A stretch of DNA of 64,000 nucleotides from an uncultured Duncaniella sp. GTDB taxonomy: Bacteria > Bacteroidota > Bacteroidia > Bacteroidales > Muribaculaceae. The notes under the pieces were generated by a model that saw only the letters and a program-made list of their open reading frames with translations, was not told the DNA's origin and searched no databases. Made by a program: the position numbers and the translations under genes. How positions within the stretch are numbered: the stretch's first letter is position 1; each line of letters starts with the position of its first letter. Below are positions 54,396 through 62,961 of the stretch, piece by piece. Where the stretch lies: the NCBI GenBank assembly GCA_958352885.1, contig CATWQI010000011.1:1-64000 (forward strand). The letters are read 5' to 3'.

Positions 54396-55013
54396 TTAAA
54401 TCTTGATACCCAGGAAACTCATGAAAGCAATACCCATCAGAGCTGTGAGAATGAAGGTAATGCCCACACCACGGAGCGGGCGCGGGATATTGGAGTAAGT
54501 GGCGAGACGCTCTCGTATGGCAGCGATGGCGGTGATGGCGAGAAGCCAGCCGAGTCCCCAGCCGCCTCCGGCACATACCGCTGTCCACACGCTCGGGAAA
54601 TCCCTCTGCTGCATGAACAGCGAACCGCCGAGGATGGCACAGTTTACCGCGATTAGCGGTAGGAAGATACCCAGCGACGAATAAAGCGCCGGGCTATATT
54701 TCTCGACAGTCATCTCCACAAGCTGGGTCATGGATGCGATGACGGCGATAAACATTATCAGCGAGAGGAAGCTCAGATCAACCTCAGCAAACTCCGGACC
54801 AAGCCATTTGAGTGCGCCGGCACTCAGGACGTATGTCTGCAGCAGGTAATTGACCGGCAGAGTCACAACGAGCATGAATGTCACAGCTATGCCGAGACCG
54901 AAAGCGGTCTTCACGTTCTTTGACACAGCGATGAACGAACACATACCGAGGAAGTATGCGAAAATCATATTGTCGACAAAAATCGACCTTATAAAAATAT
55001 TAAAATTCTCCAT
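54396..55013 (-). CDS. nqrE: Na+-NQR subunit E
   Basis: Membrane subunit of 205 residues with six hydrophobic segments. NqrE and NqrD are homologous, with opposite topology, and share an iron centre at the subunit interface. The N-terminal half (FIRSIFVDNMIFAYFLGMCS) carries the conserved Cys near residue 25, and the second half has VNCAILGGSLF with the other conserved Cys. It lies 3 bases after nqrD. Confidence 0.97.
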   Translation of the reverse strand: MENFNIFIRSIFVDNMIFAYFLGMCSFIAVSKNVKTAFGLGIAVTFMLVVTLPVNYLLQTYVLSAGALKWLGPEFAEVDLSFLSLIMFIAVIASMTQLVEMTVEKYSPALYSSLGIFLPLIAVNCAILGGSLFMQQRDFPSVWTAVCAGGGWGLGWLLAITAIAAIRERLATYSNIPRPLRGVGITFILTALMGIAFMSFLGIKI

Positions 55014-55016
55014 ATC

Positions 55017-55643
55017 TTATTTCTCCTGCAAATCTTTGTTGATACTGCGTTGCACCCAGATGATACATGCCACCACAATGAGAGCCATTGGCGGGAGAAT
55101 CATCAGACCGTTGTTGACATACCCTGCTTCATAGAAACTCTGTGGAATCACCTGATAGCCCAGCAAGGTACCGCTGCCGAGAAGCTCACGGAAAAAGCCG
55201 ACAATGATTAGAATCACCGCATACCCGGCACCATTGCCCACACCGTCGAGGAACGAGGGCCAAGGTTTGTTCCCCATGGCAAACGCCTCAAGGCGTCCCA
55301 TTAGTATACAGTTGGTGATAATCAGACCGATGAACACTGAAAGCTGCTTTGACGCATCGTAGGCATATGCCTTAAGCACCTGATCCACTATTACCACAAG
55401 CCCTGCCACAACCACAAGCTGTACGATTATGCGGATATTGGTCGGGATAGTGTTGCGCAGCAACGATATTATCACATTGGCAAACGCCAGTACTGCTATA
55501 ACCGACACCCCCATCACGATTGCCGGCTCAAGCTTGGCTGTTACGGCGAGCACCGAACATATACCAAGCACTTGAACCACCACCGGATTATTTTTGGACA
55601 GCGGGTTAAAGAGCACATTTATATTTTTAATTTTATCAGCCAT
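55017..55643 (-). CDS. nqrD: Na+-NQR subunit D
   Basis: Membrane subunit of 208 residues with six hydrophobic segments. The repeat-type motifs are NPVVVQVLGICSVLAVT (Cys about 29) and IGLIITNCILMGRLEAFA (second Cys), matching the iron-site cysteines of NqrD. It lies 36 bases after nqrC and nearly abuts nqrE. Confidence 0.97.
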   Translation of the reverse strand: MADKIKNINVLFNPLSKNNPVVVQVLGICSVLAVTAKLEPAIVMGVSVIAVLAFANVIISLLRNTIPTNIRIIVQLVVVAGLVVIVDQVLKAYAYDASKQLSVFIGLIITNCILMGRLEAFAMGNKPWPSFLDGVGNGAGYAVILIIVGFFRELLGSGTLLGYQVIPQSFYEAGYVNNGLMILPPMALIVVACIIWVQRSINKDLQEK

Positions 55644-55679
55644 GACGGATGAAAATGATGAGTTAACTTTAGTGTTTAG

Positions 55680-56396
55680 TTATTCTTGCTTCCCCTCACC
55701 GAGTGTCTGAAGGAACTTCTTGTAAGGCGTGAGGCAATTATCGAGCATCGAACCGACACCTTTCGAAGTGATAGTGCCGCCGGAGATGCCGTTGACATAG
55801 TCCTCTCCATCGAGAGGAAGTTGTCCGGGCTTCACCACAGCGATAGGATGGAAACGTCCGTCCTTGAACACCTGTTTGCCCTCAAACTGCGAACTGAACT
55901 GAGGCTTTTCAATTTCCGCTCCCAGACCGGGAGTCTCGCCCTGATGCGCAAAATATGCGCCATACACTGTAGACCCGTCGGAATCAAATGCCACATAGCC
56001 CCATATAGGCCCCCATAGACCTGCGCCATAGACGGGCAGCACATATTTTCTGGCACCATCGGGTGTTGTGCACACAAATACAGGAAGTTCCCTACGGTCG
56101 GCGGCAAGTTTGCTTTGAGCAGCCACATCGACATCAAACGCCACGACGCCGTCAATGGTTTCACCCTTTGAGTTGACCACAAACTGCTCTGTGACATATT
56201 TGCCGAATGCCTCCACCACTTCGCCCTTGGCAGGAGTAATGAGCGCCGCTGCGAGAATCTGCCCCATTTTATCGGCATTCACATTCTCCTGCTGCTTGCC
56301 ACGTAGAGCAAGCGAGGTTGCAGCCAGAGCAGTACCCACAAGCACTACAAGGACAATTATATATATAATGGTATATGTATTACTTTGCTTATTCAT
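55680..56396 (-). CDS. nqrC: Na+-NQR subunit C (covalent FMN)
   Basis: Carries a covalently bound FMN. It has 238 residues: one N-terminal helix (about 9-29) and a periplasmic FMN-binding domain. The flavinylation site is SGGTITSKG with T208; the common form is SGAT, so Gly replaces Ala. The flavin transferase ApbE that would attach the FMN is not in the window. Confidence 0.96.
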   Translation of the reverse strand: MNKQSNTYTIIYIIVLVVLVGTALAATSLALRGKQQENVNADKMGQILAAALITPAKGEVVEAFGKYVTEQFVVNSKGETIDGVVAFDVDVAAQSKLAADRRELPVFVCTTPDGARKYVLPVYGAGLWGPIWGYVAFDSDGSTVYGAYFAHQGETPGLGAEIEKPQFSSQFEGKQVFKDGRFHPIAVVKPGQLPLDGEDYVNGISGGTITSKGVGSMLDNCLTPYKKFLQTLGEGKQE

Positions 56397-56425
56397 AATC
56401 CTTAAGATATAATGTGAGCTTAAAC

Positions 56426-57631
56426 TTAAGCCTTAGCTTTTAGTCGGCGCATACGGCGGGACACATTTGCCTGCACGACACAGTAGTCAATCAGAGGCGC
56501 CAGGGCATTGGCAAGAAGGACAGCAAGCATCGCTCCCTCCGGATAACCATTGTTATAAGTGCGGATAAGCACCGCTACCACACCTACAAGCAGACCATAG
56601 ATATACTTGCCTGCACCTGTGCGGGCAGCTGTGACAGGATCAGTCGCCATAAATACGGCGGCAAACGCAAAACCGCCGAACAGAAGCTGATCAACAGGTG
56701 AAAGGAACGAAGCCGGGTAAGTAGGAGTCTGGAACACGTTGGCAATCCAGCCCATCAGCAGACCGCCTGCCACCACACTCAGCATGATACGCCACGAGGC
56801 TATTCCGGTAAGCAGCAATATGGCTGCGCCTATGAGGATACATAGAGTGGATGTCTCACCGAACGAGCCTGGTATCAGCCCGAGGAATGCATCCCATGTA
56901 CTGATAGGATTTCCTTGGATGTTGAGCAGTTCAAGATTGCCTCCGGTGAAAGTGGCAATCTGTCCGAGCGGAGTTGCTCCGGAGAATGCGTCAGGGAGGT
57001 TATGACCGAGACCGCATATGGAATTGGTTGAGACAAACACTTTGTCGCCGCTCATCTGAGCCGGATAGGCAAAAAACAGAAACGCACGGGTCACGAGCGC
57101 CACATTAAACACATTGTAGCCTGTTCCGCCAAATACCTCCTTCACAAATATCACCGAGAAGGCTGTTGCCACGGCAAGCATCCATAACGGAGTTTCTATC
57201 GGGCATATCAGCGGAATCAGGATACCGGTGACAAGGAATCCTTCCTGTATCTCTTCTCTGCGCCACTGCGCCACTACGAACTCGATGCCGAGTCCCACCA
57301 CATACGCTACCACGATACGTGGCAACACGGCAAGGAAGCCGTAAGCTAACAGCTGCCAGAAAGGGAACTCAGTGGCTCCTGCAGCAAGCCAGTTCTGGTA
57401 ACCGGTATTGTACATACCGAAAAGCAGGCATGGCATAAGAGCCAGCACCACTATAATCATCACACGCTTAGAGTCAAGGCTGTCATGGATATGAGTCCCG
57501 GACTCCGAAGTGGTATTGGGTGTATAAAGAAACGTCTCAAACCCGTCGAACACGCTCCGGAATGCATGCAGCTTCCCGCCAGGCTCGAAATTAGGCTTGA
57601 CACGGTTCAGATAATTTCTTAATGCTTTCAT
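56426..57631 (-). CDS. nqrB: Na+-NQR subunit B (covalent FMN, riboflavin, Na+ channel)
   Basis: Main membrane subunit, with about ten hydrophobic helices in 401 residues. The FMN-bearing threonine is T220 in DAFSGATPLGQ. The N-terminal cytoplasmic segment (NYLNRVKPNFEPGGKLHAF) is typical. It lies 23 bases after nqrA and 29 before nqrC. Confidence 0.97.
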   Translation of the reverse strand: MKALRNYLNRVKPNFEPGGKLHAFRSVFDGFETFLYTPNTTSESGTHIHDSLDSKRVMIIVVLALMPCLLFGMYNTGYQNWLAAGATEFPFWQLLAYGFLAVLPRIVVAYVVGLGIEFVVAQWRREEIQEGFLVTGILIPLICPIETPLWMLAVATAFSVIFVKEVFGGTGYNVFNVALVTRAFLFFAYPAQMSGDKVFVSTNSICGLGHNLPDAFSGATPLGQIATFTGGNLELLNIQGNPISTWDAFLGLIPGSFGETSTLCILIGAAILLLTGIASWRIMLSVVAGGLLMGWIANVFQTPTYPASFLSPVDQLLFGGFAFAAVFMATDPVTAARTGAGKYIYGLLVGVVAVLIRTYNNGYPEGAMLAVLLANALAPLIDYCVVQANVSRRMRRLKAKA

Positions 57632-57654
57632 CGCTATAAGTGAATTGTTGCTAA

Positions 57655-59007
57655 TTATACTTCGCTGCGGAGGTAGTCAAGCCCTTCGCGGACTATCTTC
57701 TGAAGTTCCAGCTTGGAAGGGTCCACGTATTCGGCAAGTGCGAAATCCTCCGGAGCCACCTCATATATTCCGAGGGCCTCCATGCGGTCAATATCCTTTG
57801 CAAGGATAGCTTTTACAAGATACTCGGGCAATATATCCATCGGCATCACTTTATCATACTCTCCTGACATAATCATGGCTCTCCTGCCACCGTTGATACG
57901 GGCGTCGGGATTAAACGCACGATTGAGGAAATGACCGAGGAATGAGCGGTTGACACTCATCTTCGACGGGCTCATCGAAGCCCATCCCATGAACTCGTCC
58001 GCATCGTCACCTTCGGGGATGACCGTAATCTGTCGATACGGGAAATGAAGATAGCCATCCATTGTCACCTTTTCGCCCGTAAGTACGTTGCCCGATATGA
58101 TGCGGTGATGGCGACCGTCATCATTGACATTGCCCTTGAGCAGACCTGCAATCTCCGCTCCAATGAGAGTGCTGACCATACGGGGATTCTCGACCTCGCT
58201 TCCGGTCTCAGCCACAAGCGTCGAGCAGTCCACTGTCCCCTTAAGCAACAAGGAACCTATGCGTGCAAGAGTCACAATGTCGAGAGTCCACACCACTTCT
58301 CCCTTGTTGACAGGAGCTATATTTGCAATTTGCACTCCCACATTACCTGCCGGATGCAACATTGGAAATTCCACCATTTCAGCGCCCGGCACATCCTTGA
58401 AGCCGGAATCCTTCCCGACACCTATATATATATTACCAGGTGTCAGCAGTTTGAGAGCTTTTACAGCAGCCTCAAGCTCACTCTCCATTCCCGCCACTGC
58501 GTCGGCGAGCGATGGAGCCAGGGGTGCGGAATCCATGGCCGTCACAAAAATATCACGCGGAGTGTCATCCGGCAGCGGAACTATATCGTAAGGGCGACGA
58601 CGCATCATTGCCATCATTCCGGACACCTTCAGCAGCTTCCTGAAACCTTCGGCATTTGAAGCAACAGACGTGTCATGCTTGATTTTCGTACCGATTGCCG
58701 CATCGGCATCGACAGCCACTACCACACGTTCAATTTTCCTCCGGGCACCACGCACCACAGCCTCCACTGTACCGGCAGCAGGCGAAACCAGCTTCATGTC
58801 GACATCATTCTTGTCACGGAGCAACGGCTGACCGGCAGCAACCCTGTCACCCTCCTTTACATCAAGCTTCGGCAAAAATCCGGGGAAATCATCAGGGATA
58901 ACCGCAACACGCACCGGCATAACCTCGGCTTTGACCAAGCTGTCAGGCAGCGCTCCCTTTAGATTAAGATTTAAACCTTTCCTTAGATTAATTGTACGTC
59001 TCATCAA
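57655..59007 (-). CDS. nqrA: Na+-NQR subunit A
   Basis: Peripheral cytoplasmic subunit, first gene of the operon; it has 450 residues. Typical elements are the N-terminal RKGLNLNLKG, VKEGDRVAAGQPLLRDK (biotinyl-lipoyl-like fold), and MHPAGNVGVQIA in the form LHPAGNVGVQI. Two Met codons open the frame (59007 and 59004); either can be the start. Confidence 0.96.
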   Translation of the reverse strand: MMRRTINLRKGLNLNLKGALPDSLVKAEVMPVRVAVIPDDFPGFLPKLDVKEGDRVAAGQPLLRDKNDVDMKLVSPAAGTVEAVVRGARRKIERVVVAVDADAAIGTKIKHDTSVASNAEGFRKLLKVSGMMAMMRRRPYDIVPLPDDTPRDIFVTAMDSAPLAPSLADAVAGMESELEAAVKALKLLTPGNIYIGVGKDSGFKDVPGAEMVEFPMLHPAGNVGVQIANIAPVNKGEVVWTLDIVTLARIGSLLLKGTVDCSTLVAETGSEVENPRMVSTLIGAEIAGLLKGNVNDDGRHHRIISGNVLTGEKVTMDGYLHFPYRQITVIPEGDDADEFMGWASMSPSKMSVNRSFLGHFLNRAFNPDARINGGRRAMIMSGEYDKVMPMDILPEYLVKAILAKDIDRMEALGIYEVAPEDFALAEYVDPSKLELQKIVREGLDYLRSEV

Positions 59008-59034
59008 ATAGTAAATATGTGAGTTTTAAAAGCG

Positions 59035-59042
59035 CAAAGATA
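59035..59042 (-). promoter_or_regulatory. -7 box of the nqr operon
   Basis: TATCTTTG on the minus strand, 27 bases before the nqrA start. The -33 region is AT-rich without a TTTG. Confidence 0.6.
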
Positions 59043-59168
59043 ATAAATTAAATCGATTCCCTATTAATTTCTATTAACTGAATTATATGCTATTTTAGAT
59101 AATTTAAAAAATACTCTCGTTTAAATCTGAAAAATCGCAATCCTCGCACAAAAAAAAGAATAAAAACG

Positions 59169-59200
59169 TTTGCAAACACGGAAATTTCCTTTTAATTTTG
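59169..59200 (+). promoter_or_regulatory. Promoter of the exbB-exbD-exbD-tonB operon
   Basis: TTTG (59169-59172), 20-base spacer, TAATTTTG (59193-59200). Transcription would start near 59207, some 230 bases before the exbB ATG. Confidence 0.75.
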
Positions 59201-59437
59201 CATATCGTTTCTAAAACACGCACAATGCGTTGTTTGACAATCGATACCATGGAATAACATTTTTAACTCAAAAATACTAATTCTAAACAACTCAAATACA
59301 GGAATCCCCACATACACATCCATGCCGTGCCTCATAACAGCGTGACAACATGTGGAATCCAGCATCTCCTTGCAAATCATCAAAACTAATCAAACAATAA
59401 ACCAAAAAAACTTAAAAAATTTAGTAATTCAAAAATC

Positions 59438-60259
59438 ATGGAAGCTCAAAAGCCTAATCAGCCCGCAAAGGCTCAGTCTCAAAAGAATGGCAGCAACGTA
59501 TCCGGTATCAAGAATGCATTCTTGGTAATCATCGCCTGCTTGGTAGTGGCAGTTTGCCTCTTCATCTTCTGGTTCGGTCACGAATCACACTTCGAAGAAG
59601 GTCATCCCATTGACCTTTGGGGTACTATCTACAAGGGTGGTTTCATCGTGCCTATCCTCCAGACTCTCTTCCTTACCGTTATCGTTCTTTCTGTAGAACG
59701 TTGGATTGCCCTCTCTTCCGCTAAGGGCAAAGGCAGCATCGAGAAATTCGTTGCCGGTGTTAAGAAATGCCTCTCTACTAACGACATCCAGGGTGCAAAG
59801 GCTCTCTGCTCTAAGCAGAAAGGTTCTGTTGCAGCCGTTGTTGCAGCAGCACTCGTAAGCTACGAGGAAATGGACAAGAACACAGTTCTTACCAAGGAGC
59901 AGAAGGTTGCAAACCTTCAGAAGACAGTTGAGGAAGCTACCGCACTTGAGATGCCCGCTCTTCAGCAGAACCTCCCCATCGTTGCTACTCTCACCACACT
60001 CGGTACCCTCGTTGGTCTTCTCGGTACTGTGATCGGTATGATCAAGTCATTCCAGGCTCTCGCAGCATCTGGTGCTCCTGACTCAACCGAGCTCTCTACC
60101 GGTATCTCTGAGGCACTTATCAACACTGCCTTCGGTATCGCAACCGGTGCATTCGCTGTTATCTCTTACAACTTCTACACCAACAAGATTGACAACCTCA
60201 CCTACGCTATTGATGAGATTGGTTTCTCTATCGTGCAGACTTTCAACGCAACTCACTAA
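59438..60259 (+). CDS. exbB: ExbB/TolQ/MotA-family proton channel subunit
   Basis: Part of the motor that powers TonB-dependent receptors. It has 273 residues and three membrane segments (about 27-46, 70-88 and, in the conserved MotA_ExbB block, 178-230). The conserved block contains LPIVATLTTLGTLVGLLGTVIGMIKSF and INTAFGIATGAFAVISYN. An N-terminal Gln/Lys/Asn-rich tail precedes the first helix. Codon use differs from neighbours, with many repeated optimal codons (GGT, CTC, AAG, GTT), suggesting very high expression. Confidence 0.95.
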   Translation: MEAQKPNQPAKAQSQKNGSNVSGIKNAFLVIIACLVVAVCLFIFWFGHESHFEEGHPIDLWGTIYKGGFIVPILQTLFLTVIVLSVERWIALSSAKGKGSIEKFVAGVKKCLSTNDIQGAKALCSKQKGSVAAVVAAALVSYEEMDKNTVLTKEQKVANLQKTVEEATALEMPALQQNLPIVATLTTLGTLVGLLGTVIGMIKSFQALAASGAPDSTELSTGISEALINTAFGIATGAFAVISYNFYTNKIDNLTYAIDEIGFSIVQTFNATH

Positions 60260-60326
60260 TCCCTGTTACTGATATCAGACTGGTTTAATCAAATTAATTT
60301 AACCTCTAACAATAGATTATCGTAAT

Positions 60327-61043
60327 ATGGGAAAAGTAAAAATGAAGAGGAAAAGCACCCTCATCGACATGACAGCGATGAGTGACGTGACTGTGCTCTT
60401 GCTTACTTTCTTCATGTTGACATCTACCTTCCTTCAGAAGGAGCCGGTCACCGTATTGACCCCTTCTTCTGTATCGGAGCAAAAAGTACCCACAGCCAAC
60501 CTGGCTTCGGTGCTTGTCAGCCCCGAGGGGAAAATCTTCATCTCCATTGCCGGTGATGCTGACGCAGCCACCAAGGACACATGGGGTTCGGAGGCTCTCC
60601 GCAAGACGATTCTTGATGAAGCAGTAACGCTTTACAACAAGCAGCACCCATCAAACCCGGTGCAGCTTACTGTAGCACAGCGCGAAGCATTCTCTAAAAT
60701 CAATATGTTTGGCGTTCCTTTCCAGGTTCTCCCGCAGTTCCTTTCCATGTCTCAGACCGAACAGGACAAGTTCATCACAGACATGACTCAGAAGGGTGTT
60801 GGAATTCCTATCAATGACAACAAGGACATGGACCGCCTCAACGAGTTCCAAATCTGGATGCGCGCCATCTACAACTCTGGCAACGACAACCTTCAGAAAG
60901 CCATGAAAAAGGGCGAAGGTATCGCTGTAAAGGCTGACAAGGACACCCCCTACACCATCGTGCATGATGTACTTGACAACCTCCAGACATTGAAGATGAA
61001 CCGCTTCAGCATCATGACTGCGTTAAAAACTGAGCAAGAATAA
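60327..61043 (+). CDS. exbD: ExbD/TolR-family protein, first copy
   Basis: It has 238 residues, much longer than the roughly 140 of E. coli ExbD. A basic N-terminus (KVKMKRKSTLIDMTAM) leads into one membrane helix with the ion-carrying Asp in MTAMSDVTVLLLTFFML. The periplasmic part is long, including an inserted helical region (about 80-210). It follows exbB by 67 bases and is 5 bases from the second ExbD gene. Confidence 0.92.
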   Translation: MGKVKMKRKSTLIDMTAMSDVTVLLLTFFMLTSTFLQKEPVTVLTPSSVSEQKVPTANLASVLVSPEGKIFISIAGDADAATKDTWGSEALRKTILDEAVTLYNKQHPSNPVQLTVAQREAFSKINMFGVPFQVLPQFLSMSQTEQDKFITDMTQKGVGIPINDNKDMDRLNEFQIWMRAIYNSGNDNLQKAMKKGEGIAVKADKDTPYTIVHDVLDNLQTLKMNRFSIMTALKTEQE

Positions 61044-61048
61044 TCATT

Positions 61049-61795
61049 ATGGCACAAATTGAACAATCAGACGGCGGCAAAAAGAAAAAAGGCGCCCAGA
61101 AAAAGATGTCTATCCATGTGGACTTCACACCCATGGTGGATATGAACATGCTTCTGATTACATTCTTCATGCTTTGTACCACTATGATTAAGTCTCAGAC
61201 TCTCACCATTTCACTCCCTTCGAATGAAAAGGTTGAGCAGAATCAGATGAACAAAGCAAAGGAATCTGAAGCAATCACATTGATTTTGACCACTGAACGC
61301 AATGCCAACGGCGATGTTAAGAAGGATGACGCCGGTCGTCCGATGAACACCGTTTACTACTACGAAGGTATGCCTGAAATCGCTGATACTGACGGCGATG
61401 GTCTTATCGACAACAACAAACTCAAAGCTGAGAAATTTGTTGGTAATGACGGCAAACTTCAGCAAGGCATTCGCAAAATCCTCCATGACCGTAACAAACA
61501 GGTACTTGAGAAAATCGACACAGAGAAAGCCCGTTGGCGTGCTAAAGAGTTCTCACCCAACTCTGCAATCAACGACTCTATCTATCAGGCTCGCGCTCGC
61601 GCAATCCGTAACGACTCCACTCTCACCCGTCCTGTTGTTATTATCAAGGCCGCTCCCGAAGCTTCATGGGAAAGCTTGATTAGCGCTCTCGACGAGATGC
61701 AGATTAATCAGATCTCACGTTATCAGATTGACAACATCAACAAGACTGACTCCGTGCTGATTCTCGATTATCTCGCTAAAAATCCCAAGAAGTAA
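61049..61795 (+). CDS. exbD: ExbD/TolR-family protein, second copy with DxDxDG loop
   Basis: It has 248 residues. A basic cytoplasmic tail (KKKKGAQKK) precedes the helix with the conserved Asp in FTPMVDMNMLLITFFML. The periplasmic region contains D113-T-D115-G-D117-G-L-I-D121, the pattern of a calcium-binding loop, which is not part of classical ExbD. The C-terminus (QINQISRYQIDNINKTDSVL) fits ExbD. The two ExbDs differ strongly in sequence, so they are not a recent duplication and may form mixed dimers. Confidence 0.92.
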   Translation: MAQIEQSDGGKKKKGAQKKMSIHVDFTPMVDMNMLLITFFMLCTTMIKSQTLTISLPSNEKVEQNQMNKAKESEAITLILTTERNANGDVKKDDAGRPMNTVYYYEGMPEIADTDGDGLIDNNKLKAEKFVGNDGKLQQGIRKILHDRNKQVLEKIDTEKARWRAKEFSPNSAINDSIYQARARAIRNDSTLTRPVVIIKAAPEASWESLISALDEMQINQISRYQIDNINKTDSVLILDYLAKNPKK

Positions 61796-61842
61796 TCCGT
61801 TGATGACAGATATATATTAACCCGAAAAATCTCAAATGAAAT

Positions 61843-62697
61843 ATGGCAAAAGATGTAGATCTTTCATCATCAGAATGGATTGACCTTATATTTGAAGGCA
61901 AAAATAAGGACTTTGGAGCATATGAGCTCCGCAAGGCTTCGGCTAAGCGCCACAACCGCGCTATGCTCGTTATCCTTATCGTCCTCCTCGTGGTAGCTCT
62001 TCTCGGACTCCTCGCCAACACCGTGCTTCAGCAGGCTGACGCACGTCCCGAGGACCAGATCGAACAGACCATCATCGACTATACAGCCGACGAACAGGAA
62101 GAGGAAGAACAGGAAGAAGAGCAGCAGCGTGTAGAGGAGCAGCAGCCTGAAGCTCTGCCCGAAGAAATCCTCAACACTGTGAAAGCAACCGAACTTCAAA
62201 TCACTCGTGACGAAGAAGTGGTTGAAGAAATCAAGTCACAGGACGAACTCAAGGAAACCGACACCGCCGTAGGTACCACTGACTTTGACAAGGGTACTGA
62301 CGACCTCAACGTTGTCCGCGAGCACAAAGAGGAAATCATCGTTGAAGAGAAGAAACCCGAACCCGTCGATGACAACAAGGTATTCGACGTGGTAGAACAG
62401 AAACCCCAGTTCCCTGGTGGCGAGGCTGCACTCCTCAAGTATGTTGCAGACCATATCCGCTACCCAGCTATGGCTCAGGAAAACAACATCCAGGGTCGTG
62501 TAACCGTACAGTTCGTCGTTACCAAGACCGGTAGCGTAGGCGAAGTGAAAGTGGTTCGCGGCAAGGACCCTGACCTGGACAAGGAAGCTGTACGTGTGGT
62601 TAAGTCTCTTCCCAAATTTGTCCCCGGTAAGATGAACGGACATGCGGTGAACGTTTGGTACACCCTTCCCATTAACTTCAAACTTCAGGGAATCTAA
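61843..62697 (+). CDS. tonB: TonB-family energy transducer
   Basis: It has 284 residues: a cytoplasmic N-terminus with the conserved FEGKNKDFGAYELRK, one membrane helix (about 41-59), a Glu/Gln-rich linker (about 80-190) instead of the Pro-rich linker of enterobacteria, and the TonB C-terminal domain (about 190-284; QKPQFPGGEAALLKYV, GRVTVQFVVTKTG, VKSLPKFVPGK, VNVWYTLPINFKL). It contacts receptor Ton boxes in the periplasm. It ends the operon and is followed by a hairpin. Its C-terminal domain closely resembles that of the M56 fusion protein at 28984-30717. Confidence 0.95.
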   Translation: MAKDVDLSSSEWIDLIFEGKNKDFGAYELRKASAKRHNRAMLVILIVLLVVALLGLLANTVLQQADARPEDQIEQTIIDYTADEQEEEEQEEEQQRVEEQQPEALPEEILNTVKATELQITRDEEVVEEIKSQDELKETDTAVGTTDFDKGTDDLNVVREHKEEIIVEEKKPEPVDDNKVFDVVEQKPQFPGGEAALLKYVADHIRYPAMAQENNIQGRVTVQFVVTKTGSVGEVKVVRGKDPDLDKEAVRVVKSLPKFVPGKMNGHAVNVWYTLPINFKLQGI

Positions 62698-62730
62698 TCC
62701 GTAAGCATCAATACTGATACTCTAATACAG

Positions 62731-62766
62731 GAGGCTGTGTCAATTTAATTGGCACAGCCTCTTTCG
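62731..62766 (+). terminator. Terminator after tonB
   Basis: A nine-base inverted repeat (62731-62739 with 62753-62761) with a short TTT tail. The remaining 195 bases before clpB show no gene and no TAnnTTTG box I can support. Confidence 0.65.
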
Positions 62767-62961
62767 CATGACAGGCTGTCACAAACATTGTCACCCTCCC
62801 CCCTCGTTCCGAACCTAACATTGCCATACAGCAGAGCAAACATGTGTTAACAGTGCTTTCATAGATGTTAAATCGGTGCCATCTCAACCAATTGGCATGA
62901 TTTTTGTTTATTAAATATACAATAACAGAAATATGTAAAAACTCACACCTCAACATACACA

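Larger units (their letters stand above)
59008..59437. other. 430-base divergent gap between nqrA and exbB
   Basis: No gene is supported here. It holds the nqrA promoter (minus, 59035-59042), the exbB promoter (plus, 59169-59200) and a 5' leader of about 230 bases for exbB. The leader has a direct repeat GGAATCC (59301-59307 and 59354-59360) and an inverted pair CCACAT/ATGTGG (59308-59313, 59350-59355), and becomes A-rich before the ATG. It does not match any riboswitch I know. Confidence 0.6.
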
